From Macroventuria anomochaeta (taxonomy: Eukaryota; Ascomycota; Dothideomycetes; Pleosporales; Didymellaceae): DNA of 64,000 nt. A program made the position numbers and the translations under genes. The notes under the pieces are model-generated. The model had not been told where the DNA came from, did not search any database, and saw only the letters and a list, made by a program, of their open reading frames with translations. The stretch is taken from NCBI RefSeq assembly GCF_010093625.1, contig NW_022985368.1, positions 188,204 to 252,203 on the forward strand, in the 5' to 3' direction. Positions 54,286-64,000 of the stretch are shown piece after piece (within the stretch, counting starts at the first letter, position 1; every line of letters starts with the position of its first letter).

Positions 54286-55254
54286 ATGTCGAACGCGCCA
54301 ACACGTGCGCACGTGGCCAGCCCTACAACCCTAAACCCTGCTGTTGCCGATCATCCCGGAAACATCCCTGCACCAGAATACACCAGCAACGACACGATCA
54401 ATCGCCGTGCAGGCCTGAACAAGCGGGAAGCACGGAAGCAAAAGAAGGCCCAACATTCGCTTCCCACACCCCCAGACACGTCCTCCGAAACCGAGTCGTC
54501 TGCGTCCAACCCACCCAACAACCCGCCTAAAGCTCGAAAACCTCGCCCGTCTTCCGCCAAAACCGACGCAGACAGCGACACCACCACTTTGATACCTCAA
54601 TCCCTTGCCGCCACAATGCCGCCCGGAAACCCCATTCCCCTCCTCGTATGCAGCATCGGCAATCCGGGCCCCACATACGCCAACACCCTACACTCAGCAG
54701 GCCACATCGTAACATCCTACATCGCGGGTCGCAAGTCGTACCAGCCATTCACCAAGGGGCTCTCTGGCCTCGTCTCGCGGCCCGACAATACCACGTTTTC
54801 GCTCTCTCTGCTGAAAGGGTACACGAAAACGCAAGGCGGGCCGCCCGAAGACGACTGGACGTTCTGGCAGAGTCTGAGCCTGATGAACGTAAGTGGTGTG
54901 GGAGTCAAGAAGGCATACACAGCCTGGCTCGCAGAGTTACGGCGACGGACGAGCCCGACGGCTGAGGGCAGACTGGTGGTTGTGCATGATGAGCTGGAGT
55001 CTGCACTGGGCAAGGTTACGGTCAGGGAGAGCGGGGCGAGTGCGAGGGGCCACAACGGGTTGAAGAGCTGTCAGCAGCAGTTGGGCGGTGTGAAATGGTG
55101 GAGAGTGGGTGTCGGGATAGGCAGGCCCGAGAGTAGGGATCCGAATGTGGTGAGCAGGTATGTGTTGGGGAAGATGAGGGGGGAGGAGAGGAGTGGGTTG
55201 GAGAGGGCGGCGCCGGGAGTTGTGGATGCGCTGAGGGCGATTGCTGAAAAATAA
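54286..55254 (+). CDS. PTH1: Peptidyl-tRNA hydrolase (PTH1 family), 322 aa
   Basis: Releases peptides from peptidyl-tRNAs that drop off ribosomes, recycling tRNA; often mitochondrial in fungi. The first ATG is at 54286; the frame is open upstream only from GTG codons. An N-terminal extension of about 110 residues (Pro/Ser/Lys/Arg-rich, with a Lys/Arg-rich EARKQKKAQ patch) precedes the catalytic fold. Family motifs: LLVCSIGNPGPTYANTLHSAGH (first strand and catalytic His; the usual TRHN is TLHS here, a form I believe common in filamentous fungi), VVHDELE (catalytic Asp), SARGHNGLKSCQQ and IGRPESRDPNVVSRYVLGKM. A second ATG in MPPGNPIPLL (54616) would remove the extension. Single exon. Confidence 0.9.
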   Translation: MSNAPTRAHVASPTTLNPAVADHPGNIPAPEYTSNDTINRRAGLNKREARKQKKAQHSLPTPPDTSSETESSASNPPNNPPKARKPRPSSAKTDADSDTTTLIPQSLAATMPPGNPIPLLVCSIGNPGPTYANTLHSAGHIVTSYIAGRKSYQPFTKGLSGLVSRPDNTTFSLSLLKGYTKTQGGPPEDDWTFWQSLSLMNVSGVGVKKAYTAWLAELRRRTSPTAEGRLVVVHDELESALGKVTVRESGASARGHNGLKSCQQQLGGVKWWRVGVGIGRPESRDPNVVSRYVLGKMRGEERSGLERAAPGVVDALRAIAEK

Positions 55255-55778
55255 GGAACCGTACTTAAAAAGCGGTATTGAGAGTGTTGGAGTTGTCTTG
55301 TTGTACGATAGCTGATGAGGGAGATGGAGGATGATACCCATAGACTTACTGCATAGGGACGATAGCACTGCATATGGAGCCAATACGTTGTTTCGCTGCG
55401 TTGAACAGTATGGTATCAATCGATACCCGCATAGGTTTTGTAGTTAAGAAAAATTATTGTGGTGTTGATAGACGCTGTCTCACTCGGCACTGAGAAGCAA
55501 TCGAAAACAATGAATTCATGTCGATGATTTGTATTAGATATTACTGTGATGCCGGAGAGCTTGAGCTCTGGGGTATAATGCTGAAATCACTTTTGGTCGC
55601 TGGAAATCCACTTTTCCCTTCTCTACTCCTTCCTTGATAATGTCTGTCCTGCCCAGGGTATTTCCGCCGACTCGTGACAATCTGCCATAGTCTTTTACAA
55701 TCACTGATGAGTGCTGGGACCGCTTCGCATGATTTGGCGTAAACCTGACGGCGGACTCTGGAGGCGGTCGAGCGCAAG
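55255..55778. other. Convergent 3' intergenic region
   Basis: About 520 bp between the 3' ends of the peptidyl-tRNA hydrolase and the small gene at 55779-56114. No feature recognised. Confidence 0.4.
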
Positions 55779-56114
55779 TTACTCAACCCTCACACCCCCA
55801 ATCGCCCCAATCCTCGCCCCCGTACCATGCGTTGCCTCGTACGCCGCATTAACGCTGCGATGATGCTCGGTCGCCGCGTGCTTGAAGTCCTTCCAGAGCT
55901 TCTTGATCGACGAGTTCAGCGTCTTCTCCGTCTTGCCGAGGTTGATGAAGTGGTGCGCATCGTGCTGAGAGTCGTGGCTGACGCGACGAGACTGTGTGAC
56001 GGGTGTCGATACGATGGAAGTGTTGGCTGATGAGCCGGCGCTGAGGTAAAGGACGCGTGGGTGGGAGTCCATGTTGTTCATTTTGCGGTAGGCGATGAGA
56101 TCGTATTCAAGCAT
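55779..56114 (-). CDS. Small uncharacterised protein, 111 aa
   Basis: Open frame from an ATG at 56114 (a second Met follows at residue 12) to a stop at 55779. The C-terminal half has a likely amphipathic helix with KTEKTLNSSIKKLWKDFKHA and HHRSVNAAYEATHGTG. The N-terminal part is Ser/Thr-rich with an SRRVSHDS stretch. No signal peptide or membrane segment. A conserved-looking helical core without stops suggests a real small gene; function unknown. Confidence 0.5.
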   Translation of the reverse strand: MLEYDLIAYRKMNNMDSHPRVLYLSAGSSANTSIVSTPVTQSRRVSHDSQHDAHHFINLGKTEKTLNSSIKKLWKDFKHAATEHHRSVNAAYEATHGTGARIGAIGGVRVE

Positions 56115-57026
56115 GAGCTTGGTTGGTGGTGTTGTGGAGGTAGTCGATGATACGAAGCTTGGGAGGTTGTGAAGTTGTTGATCGTTGGTTGTGGTAGTGT
56201 TGAAGGCTTGTGGTGCTAATGCCCTTTGTCCTTCTCTTCACCCAAACTTATATACCCCAGAAGACTACAAAGAATTTTTCTCCCCTTCGTCTCCAAATCT
56301 CACGATCCCGCCGTCATCACGGCATTACACTCCACGTGCCAGCGTAACGTGTTTTGCGCAGTGCTGCACATGTGGGTCCTGTTACTCGATCAGTGTAACG
56401 CTGCAGAGGTCTGGAAGCCACGAGTACCTCCAGAGGTAGCTGTGCCATACAGGTAAAATGATTCGACGTCATGGATGTGTAAGAAAGAGCCTCATGATTT
56501 TGTGCCTTGCCTAAATGCAGACATTTCGCCATGCCGCGAAACTTGTTGCGGCATAGTCGTTGTTGGTTTGGTGATGAGACTTGGAACGACAGACGCTCGG
56601 CTCTCGACGGTTCTAGTGTGCAGGGCGTGAGCACGCTTAAGCCGAGCAGTCTCTGCACACCAAATACAACAGGCTGGTGAGCTTGACACATGTTGTTGCC
56701 GTGTAAGGTATTTCGTGTGTCATAGCCGCCGAGAAAAAAAAATTCAATGTTGTGGTCGTGATGCAGGAGGAGAAAAAGATTGGTTGCTGAGCAGAAGGTG
56801 CGGCTTAAAGAACGCATCGAACGTTCGTGAACGTGCACGTGTGTTCGTGTTCATCGCAAGAAGGAGAACAGTGTCACGCCTTGCCGTCGGTGTGTTCACA
56901 ATTGCATTGTTCTTGTTGAAAACTCTTCCTGGGTATCGTAATTCTTGCACTATCCATAACACCGTAGCAGTCTGAAATGCAGTCAGCAGGATACAAGCTC
57001 GTATCATCATCGTCTGTTCGAATCCG
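56115..57026. other. Intergenic stretch without a supported gene
   Basis: About 900 bp. Short overlapping frames on both strands lack known motifs. A run of eight or nine A lies near 56735. Presumed promoter of the small gene and 3' region of the Swi5-like gene. Confidence 0.4.
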
Positions 57027-58920
57027 TCAATCATTGGCATCGATGCCAAGCTCATCTTGAACTTCCACAATCCTCACACCGCGTTGGTCAGCAATGAGAC
57101 CCATCAAGCCTTGTCCAACATCCTTCAGCTCGTTGTAGTCGTGCAGCAACTTGATGTGTTCCTTGACGATATTGTTCGCCGCAGCCATAATGTCAGCATC
57201 CGTAGGTTCGCCATCGTCGTCGGACATGTCGACATCAGAGGTTTGGTTCTCTTCGATGAGCACCTGAATGGCCGGTAGAGCTCCCAGTGAGGCAAGAAGT
57301 GCAGCCTTTTGCGCCCTGAGCTTGGCGAGCGTGACCTCCTGTGGCGTCAATTTGGCCGCTGGGCACGGTGGGGTAGGCTCACTGGCTTGTGAAGCGGTGA
57401 ACTGCGATTGTGTCTGTGTTTCGGGTGCTGCGGATGCCAAGCTTTGGTCATCTTCAACCCCGCGATCTTGTGGATGAGATGATTGCACTGCCTCGGTCGT
57501 GCTTCGGGCTGGGATCTCATTCACCTGCTCCGCTATTGCTTCTTCAGCCTTCGCAGGAGCAGGAATTTCTTCTGGGCCTCGTTCTATTAAGGAAGCGGTT
57601 GGCGTCTGGGTAAACGTGTCCTCCATGGTGGTCGAAGCTTGAATCGTAGCCCCAAGTGCCATACCCTGATTTCCTGGTTTCTCAACGTGTGGTTCAAACG
57701 CATGTGTTGCCGTGCTCCGAGCTGCCGAACTAGATGTGGAACTGCCATTGCCGCTAAGTTTGTGATAGTTGATATCAGCAGTAGGTTCAGCGTCAGCTAA
57801 CAGTGCCGAGGCCCCTGCGGCTCGTCCGATGATCTGTTCAGGCTTCGGGCTCTCTGCGATACTGCAACCATCATGGGAACCAGGCAACGCTGTGACATTC
57901 GTGTCTTGGGCCGGACCGGTACGAGATGTGGCCAAGTCGGTAGCTGCCAGTGTTGGGTCTAGGTCCATAGAGTCTGAGGCGTCTGTTGTGTAAGGGATAG
58001 CATGGCTGGTGTTCATGCTTAGATCTGGCGGATCCGTAGCAGTGAAAGCGGGCAACTCGACCTGTACAACGCGTGAGCAGATGTCAACAGCCTGGTATCG
58101 TCAGACAAACTGATGTTTCCAAGGAAATGTCATGTTGAGGCCTTCCAGCCACAGCTTCATCATCGGCACCCTCAACATCCTTGGTAGGGCGATCCCCAGC
58201 CGGGTCACACTGGATAGGTTCTTGTCGCCTGCTAATGAGATGTACGAGATCAGTGTGTGACGGTTCTAGTGTCGCTGTGTGGCTGTCAAGTGCTTCGTCT
58301 TGTGAGCCTTCCATGGAGGGTTTGACGTGCTCAATATCGACGCCACCATAATTGACAGGTAAGGGCTCTGATGGACTTGGCTGCTGCTCGTTGTCCTGAC
58401 CGTTGCTAACCTCGATCTGGACGTTGATTGGCGTAGATGTACGATCGTCAAGCTGTGTTGCAGTTCCAGTTTCCGTCACGGTTTTCGTATCTTGCAAAGC
58501 GCTGGTCTCACCGCCTGCACTATCCACATCAGCGCAGCTGACCTGGTGGTTTACACCGACCGCATCGATATTGGCTTGTGGTGGTGGCACGTCTGGTTTT
58601 ATTAGAGCGCTTGTGGTGCACGTGCTGATGTCGTTAGTCGCTATCTGCTGTACAGGCTGCAAGTCAGGTGGATCAAGATGTGTTGCCTCGGGGTTCGACG
58701 AAGGTTTCTGCTGATCGACACCCAAGCGATCGGTGCGACTTGAGGCTTCATTGGCACTGTGCTCAGCGGGTTTTTGGTGAGGGCAAGCCACGACTTGGGC
58801 GTCTTGACAAGCTGTCGCAGAAAGCTTGTCAACGGCTGCATCTGAAACAGCAGCAGGTGAAGACATCAGCAGCTCCTCTTCACTCTCGGCAATCTCAGTG
58901 ACACCTGTACCAATGGCCAT
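57027..58920 (-). CDS. Swi5-like recombination mediator with long N-terminus, 614 aa
   Basis: Swi5 partners with Sfr1 to stimulate Rad51 and Dmc1 strand exchange. Exon 1 is 58920-58111 and exon 2 is 58061-57027; the 49-nt intron (GTTTGT...TACAG) is phase 0 on both sides. The ATG at 58920 (MAIGTGVTEIAESEEE) is the first one; upstream frame is open only from GTG. The Swi5 signature lies at the C-terminus: LTPQEVTLAKLRAQKAALLA, an acidic linker, ADIMAAANNIVKEHIKLLHD and YNELKDVGQGLMGLIADQRG. The first roughly 480 residues are low complexity, rich in Ser, Thr, Pro, Asp and Glu with several SQ/TQ sites. Swi5 proteins in yeasts are often about 100 residues, so the extension is notable. Confidence 0.85.
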
Positions 58921-59247
58921 GTTGTTGCAAGGTGAGTGAAATGTGATGCAGCTCGGAGATAAATGGCGTTCGTCGCCGGGAGTGGCGGAAGGCCCGCCCG
59001 CTGGAGACCAATGACGGGGGCGCCTTCCCTTCACGTAAGCAGTAGATTGCGACGCGGCATCAATAGGGTCGTCGAAGGCGACGACGCTTTCTCCTGTTAC
59101 TCTTTGCAGCTACACCCCCCGAGTTACAAGAACCCTCCTCGTACGCGCCATCACATGTCAATTGCCGCTTAGGCCTCCACGCCGGAGCCATCGAAGTTTG
59201 TCAACAGCTGCGGACCCTGGCGCATTTCAGCCCTGTTCAACATCAAT
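58921..59247. promoter_or_regulatory. Divergent promoter, Swi5-like gene and YTP1-like gene
   Basis: About 330 bp separates two head-to-head starts. No specific site recognised. Role inferred from orientation. Confidence 0.4.
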
Positions 59248-60759
59248 ATGGGCCTAAAGGCGAGGCGAGCTGCCGTCGCAGCAGCGCTGCTGTTCAGCAC
59301 AGCGGTCACAGCGCACGAGCACCACGTGAATAAGATACAGCAGGGCGAGGCTATCTCCGAGGACCCGATCGACTCGATACTATGGATACACATCTTGGTG
59401 CAGTCGCTGGCATGGGGTATAATCTTTCCCACAGGAATGGTTTTGGGTGTATGGCTGCTCGAGTGAGGGATTAACATGATCAGGCATGCTGACAATTCCC
59501 AGATAATACGCTCGAAATGGCACGTTCCCGTACAGGTTTCTGGCTCCATCCTCGCCGTCATTGGCTACTTTTTGGGCCATAAACACAAGGGCAGGCAGTT
59601 CACCGAAGACAATGTCCACGCTAAATTCGTACCCGTAATCATGCTCATGCTGATCGTCCAAATCGTCATGGGCGTCTACCTCAAGCTTCACCTCGAGAAG
59701 GGCATACACGGCAAGATCCGCAGGGTTATTGTCATGGGACACGGTGTGGTGGGGAAGGCATTGCCTGTCGTGACCTGGGTGCAATTCCTGTTTGGAGGAA
59801 TTACCGCGCTTGGGTTCTGCAGAGCCGATCATACAGGGCAATGTCTAGCCCACTTCATCATGGGCAGTGCCTTCATCGCTTATGGCATCATTCTCACAAT
59901 CCTGCTACTCGTTGGGCAGATGTGGTTGAAGAGAACCGGTCGCAGCCAGGAGTTCTTTGACTCGCTGGTTATCGCAGCATGGGGTTGCGTCAATACCTTC
60001 ACCGAGCACCGTTGGGGTGGGCCATGGGTACACAACGACTTGCAGCATACATCTATGGGTATCATCTGGTGGGCTGCAGGTTTGCTTGGTGTCTGGTTGA
60101 GCCGCAAGAGAAACGGACAGCCAAAGCGAAACCTCATTCCTGGCATGGTCATCTTCGTCACCGGCTGGGCAATGTCAGCTCACCCACAGCACCTGCCCAT
60201 CTCGGCTATGATCCACACTGTGTTTGGCTTTACTCTCATGGCCGCTGGCGCTGCTCGCATCATCGAGATCTCTTTCGTGCTGAGGGACCGCAGTTCGGTC
60301 ACCAACGACCTCGAGGACCCTGATCCAAACAGCTTCCAGTATCTTACGCCCTTCTTGCTCATCGCCGGTGGCTTCCTCTTCATGGGTGCCACAGAAGAGC
60401 AGATGCAGCTCCTCGCAGATGCAAACGTCACACACATCTCCTATGTCTTGATCCTGTTCAGCGTGGCGTTTTTGCTGTTCCTCTGTAAGTGCAATATCTG
60501 CATTCAAACCGAACAGTCTCTAACGATGTACACAGTCGCCAATCTGCTCATCCACCTTTACGCTGTCTACGCCTTCCAGGGCTCCAAGACCGATGCCGAA
60601 GCACCACACGCGAACGGAACACCGAACGGCTATGCAAGAGTCGACCGCAGAGTCAGAGATGCTGAAGAGTTCGAGCTTGAAGGCTTGACAGACGACGAAG
60701 ACGACGACGAGCCACCCGTACACAAGGAGAGTAGAACAAACGGGCATGTTGCCTTATAG
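59248..60759 (+). CDS. YTP1-like polytopic membrane protein, 468 aa, 3 exons
   Basis: Related to yeast Ytp1 (an N-terminal cytochrome-b561-like domain followed by the Ytp1 C-terminal domain); biochemical role not established. Exons are 59248-59448, 59503-60484 and 60536-60759. The donor at 59449 (GTATGG) is used rather than the GTGAGG twelve codons on, because only it joins GMVLG to IIRSKWHVPVQ in frame. A signal peptide is visible (MGLKARRAAVAAALLFS, cut near THA-type TAVTAHEHH). About ten hydrophobic helices follow, with His residues in HILVQSLAWG, YFLGHKHKG and VMGHGVVGKALPV that could bind haem, as in b561 proteins. The tail is acidic (LTDDEDDDEPP). Confidence 0.9.
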
Positions 60760-60921
60760 AGCGTTTTTGCATACATCTAGGGTACAGGAGCATGGCACCG
60801 GCGCATTTAAATTTATTGTTTCTTCTTTAATGAACCTACAGGCACTCGTCACACCATCCATCTGATATTTTCACTATTCTCCATTGCCTACGTCAATATT
60901 GCATCCGATGTATCGAAACCA
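60760..60921. other. 3' region of the YTP1-like gene
   Basis: AT-rich stretch (ATTTAAATTTATTG near 60805) after the stop codon, likely 3' UTR and polyadenylation signals. Nothing else seen. Confidence 0.4.
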
Positions 60922-61044
60922 TTACACCGCTGTCCAGGCCCTTCTCCGGTATCGAGGGTCTCGGATGGCCATGAAGCTGCAAATACCGGATAGGAGGAAG
61001 ATCCAAATCACGGGCCACTCAAATATGTCGGTGAAGATTGTCGT

Positions 61045-61191
61045 TCACTGGGTTGGTGTCCCGAGAAACATATGATTGATGGCAATCACGACGGGGATGT
61101 AGATGATCAACATCATAGCGAGGGATTTGAGAGTGAAGCGGCCGGAGCAATACAACCAGCTTGCAGCGTAGGGGACGGCAGGTGACGGCAT
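61045..61191 (-). CDS. Possible small membrane protein, 48 aa or longer
   Basis: The ATG at 61191 opens MPSPAVPYAASWLYCSG, then one strong hydrophobic helix (SLAMMLIIYIPVVIAINHM) and a TGA at 61042-61044. The same frame stays open beyond the TGA to 60922 and contains a second helix-like segment (WPVIWIFLLSGICSFMAI) and a basic end (RDPRYRRRAWTAV). Either the true protein ends at the first stop, or an intron or changed base hides an 89-residue, two-helix protein. No family recognised. Confidence 0.4.
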   Translation of the reverse strand: MPSPAVPYAASWLYCSGRFTLKSLAMMLIIYIPVVIAINHMFLGTPTQ

Positions 61192-62875
61192 GTTCGAAGG
61201 TATTTTGTTGATCGCTTTGTAAAGCTGAGTTGGGAAGATGCCAGCTGTAGTGACTGTGGTTTTGCTGTTGTAGGATTTGCGATGTGTGATGAGGTGACGA
61301 TGTGGAATATGGGAGGTTGACCATGGGGGCCTCACTGTATGGTACAAATGTTTGCTACTTCCACCGCTTCTTTGAAGCAGACTGACTGGTAGCAGCAGCT
61401 CTCCCTTGGAGGACCTCAGAGCGGTCAGGTGCCGCATTTCTGGAAAGATCCCATTGATTCATCATACACACTTGAGTACGGTTTCAGTCTAAAAGTTACA
61501 GTATCAGCCCAGTCAAACATGCAACATTGTGCTCAGGCTGACGTGCGTTCGATCAGTCACTGAATCTTAAACCTGTTTTGACGCAAGCCTTGAGTGCAAT
61601 GTTCCACGTAAGACACGGGAACAAAGGGAATTGCACAGTATTGATACGAAAACCACTGAACTCCATCTAGGCGTTTGCCTGCATCTGAACATCCCATTAA
61701 AACCTCTGCACATTTGGCACATTCCGATCACTCACTGTAGCTATACCCTGTTCCTCCACCAAATTTCCTCCATATATGCCCTAGAGCTTCAGACCTCTCC
61801 AACCGCTAGCCCCGCTCCAAAACTTCTACATTGATCCTCCAACACACATGTTCCAGCTCCATCAGCAACGATCGCAGTACCCGGCTCACCGAGGGCCACT
61901 CCTTCCTTGCACACCCTGAGCTTCTCGCCAACCCTCACCAGCCTAGCCTCACACCTCTTCAAGCCCTCAAACCACTGTTGCATACCCAGCTCCTTACTAT
62001 GTTCAATCTAAGTCTCAATATGCGCCGCCATACGAGAAGACCGGACACCGGCACACACAATAACAATGAACACAGCCCATGCGAGACGGCGTTTAGGACC
62101 GTGTGGGGAGAGGAAGTAGCCTAAGAAGAAGATAGCGAAGAGGGTAGAGGGGTAGAAGAAGAGAACATCGTCCGGAGTAGCAGAGAGAAGAGATATATTG
62201 AGGCTTGCCCAAGTAGCTAAGCTAGGGGACTATAGCCATCATACGATGAAGTCAAGGAAGTTGAGGAAGAGGTGATGCAGGTAGAGGATGAGGAGGGGAT
62301 CCAGCTCAGTGTTTTGGCGAGTGCCAGTGGTGGAAACGATGTTGTTGTTTGATTTAACTGCGAATGTGGCTGCGTTGGATGAGTAGAGGTGGGAGAAGGC
62401 GTAGGCTTGAAATGGTGTTTGGTGGTTTGTACGTGATGGCTTGTTTTCGGTGTCGTGAAAGGTTGGGGACAATGAGACTATGTTTACCATACAAGGACGT
62501 GAATGCGTAGAAGGTGCTGGGTCCTGGTGTAGAGTTTGTTTACCCGAGTTGCAAACATAGCGTATCAGCGAATGAAATTGGATGTCTTCTATCAAGCGTT
62601 CAGCTATCCGTTCGTTGTGATACGGACCCACAAACTGGTCTCGCACCCACTATCACGTTTATCCTCTTCCTTTCCGTCCTCGTCCTTAGTCCCGGTTCCA
62701 CGGATGCTCACATTGGAGCCATCTTCCGCCTCCTGAGCCTGCTTCATCTGCCGAAGAAAGTATTTCTTCACCATAGCCATCCCCTTCAGTCCTTTTGCTC
62801 TGGCAGCGCATCGATCATCTTCCGCAAGCCATCCATTCCTTTCTTGTCTCACTTCCTCAACATTCCAATTCCTAA
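61192..62875. other. Stretch with broken frames of an unknown membrane-like protein
   Basis: Minus-strand frames between about 62490 and 61789 include a plausible hydrophobic coding run (PDDVLFFYPSTLFAIFFLGYF then RRLAWAVFIVIVCAG) and a hydrophilic end with EGLKRCEARLVRVGEKLRVC. They are separated by stops that simple introns do not remove. This may be a small decayed or mis-spliced gene. Nothing else recognised. Confidence 0.3.
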
Positions 62876-63442
62876 TTACTTGAACGCACTAAGCATGTCC
62901 TCGATTTTACCCAGGGGCCCCACGGCCTCCAACAGAACGTCGGCGTGCGTATCGACCGCCCACTGCTGTCCCTTAACGGTGTATTCTGAGCATCGGCACT
63001 CCTTTTCTGACACCTTCAAGCTGTCAATAACGGTCTGAATGGAAAATGTGTACATCACGAGGACCGCAGAGTACGTGTCATGTAGTTTGGCGGCAAAGTC
63101 CATATCGGCCATGAGTGTGCTGAGTTGAGCTTTGAGTGCGTATTTGCAGTTTGGTGAAGCTGAGTTGGGATACAAGCGGGCCTGCGTACATTTGCGTGCA
63201 AGAAGGTGCATGTGTTTCTGGCCGGAATGAAGGGAAGTAAGGTGCGATGTGAAGGCTGGAAGATTGGCGTTAAATTCTTTGGATGCGCTACAAAAGGTGT
63301 CACGCCACCAGCCGCGAACACAAGGCTCGTAGGCGGTTTGAAGAGACGCCGGAGACGATGGTGGCGAGGTTTTGTCGTATGATGAAGGTGACGAGCTGGC
63401 TCTTAAACGCCATTCGGACAATCGCTTGGTACGTGAAGCCAT
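62876..63442 (-). CDS. Uncharacterised protein, 188 aa
   Basis: Single open frame from the ATG at 63442 (MASRTKRLSEWRLRASSSP). After a Ser/Pro/Arg-rich N-terminus of about 40 residues the rest is largely helical: SHLTSLHSGQKHMHLLARKC, KAQLSTLMADMDFAAKLHD and YSAVLVMYTFSIQTVIDSL, with two Cys in CRCSEY. No signal peptide. The helix-rich, stop-free frame suggests a real gene. Function unknown. Confidence 0.5.
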   Translation of the reverse strand: MASRTKRLSEWRLRASSSPSSYDKTSPPSSPASLQTAYEPCVRGWWRDTFCSASKEFNANLPAFTSHLTSLHSGQKHMHLLARKCTQARLYPNSASPNCKYALKAQLSTLMADMDFAAKLHDTYSAVLVMYTFSIQTVIDSLKVSEKECRCSEYTVKGQQWAVDTHADVLLEAVGPLGKIEDMLSAFK

Positions 63443-63722
63443 TTCTTCTGCGATGGCGGACGTGTCGTCGTCAATGTCGGGCTCTGAGTACTGGCATATT
63501 GTTGTTCTGCTGATATCGGCAGGTTCGATGGCGACACACGGCTCTTATAAGCCGTATGTGGGTGCCAATGAACAGTGGAGAGCGGGTTTAGAGACAGAGG
63601 TTTCTCAGTGTTTGATATCTCGAAACATGTCTGCGACAGATTCGAGGTCCGCTTGATTGTTAATCGTCAATGTCTTTTGTCGCGTTCGGATGATACGTTC
63701 GGATGATACGTTCGGGAGGTTC

Positions 63723-64000
63723 TCAAGATGGCAGTCCATCCAGAGCCAAGGCTCTTCTCCTCCTGACCCCCTTCTCCTCCTTCGCATTTTCTTCAATATT
63801 CGCCGCGAATATACTGTAGTCGATATTCGTCCCCTTCTCTTTGCCGATGCCGTAAAGCTCCTTGTTTAAATCTTTTGTATCGTGTCTGACTAGTTGTCTC
63901 TCTCCAAGACCCGTCTTGCGTTTCACAGCTTTTGCGATCGCAAATGCTGCTCTAAGCGGCGTCAACTCATAGCCTTCTTGGATCAGAGTTGATTTGCTTT
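63723..64000 (-). CDS. Partial gene, C-terminal part, runs off the window
   Basis: Frame open from the window edge to a TGA at 63723-63725 with no ATG inside, so the start lies beyond 64000. Visible sequence reads ELTPLRAAFAIAKAVKRKTG, then a charged helical stretch and KGVRRRRALALDGLPS at the end. No domain recognised. It may have introns. Confidence 0.45.
   Translation of the reverse strand, partial: SKSTLIQEGYELTPLRAAFAIAKAVKRKTGLGERQLVRHDTKDLNKELYGIGKEKGTNIDYSIFAANIEENAKEEKGVRRRRALALDGLPS

Overview
The window is eukaryotic nuclear DNA from a filamentous ascomycete. Genes carry one to three introns of about 47-68 nt with GT...AG ends, 5S rRNA occurs as a dispersed single gene, and there are HET/NACHT proteins, a fungal VRG4-type transporter and hAT and pogo-type DNA transposons. 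The gene set suits a Dothideomycete, probably Pleosporales, but that is inference and no species can be named.

Two kinds of compartment alternate. Housekeeping blocks: 0.2-5.2 kb (unknown protein, acireductone dioxygenase, phosducin-like PLP1/TXNDC9, VRG4 GDP-mannose transporter); 11-12.8 kb (secreted Ser/Thr/Tyr-rich wall protein); 16.4-19.1 kb (acylated Gly-rich small protein, SLC35-like transporter); 37.1-39.3 kb (membrane protein); 42.4-60.8 kb (MetAP2, GCN2, Cut12-like spindle pole protein, RAD14/XPA, peptidyl-tRNA hydrolase, Swi5-like protein, YTP1-like membrane protein).

Accessory blocks: 5.9-10.9 kb holds a complete hAT element with terminal inverted repeats and 8-bp target duplication, broken by a solo LTR, followed by a decayed charged-protein gene. 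13.4-14.9 kb is an SRPK-type kinase pseudogene. 20-36.5 kb holds a HET-NACHT NLR-like gene, three pogo-type remnants, a TolB-amidohydrolase pseudogene, a hAT-like MITE, a 975-bp assembly gap, a 390-bp fold-back element, a second solo LTR with perfect 5-bp duplication, and an intact 5S rRNA gene. 40.9-42.2 kb is a GH18 chitinase pseudogene. Several in-frame stops fit C-to-T changes at CpA or CpG, compatible with repeat-induced point mutation.

There is no operon logic. Functional links are only thematic: Golgi/ER nucleotide-sugar transport (VRG4, SLC35-like), translation and its control (GCN2, MetAP2, peptidyl-tRNA hydrolase) and DNA repair (RAD14, Swi5). I found no clear undescribed multi-gene system. 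The best novelty candidates are the fold-back element beside the gap, the nested hairpin and palindromic tandem array at 35.4-35.7 kb, the HET-NACHT protein with a diverged C-terminus, and the dually acylated Gly-rich mini-protein.
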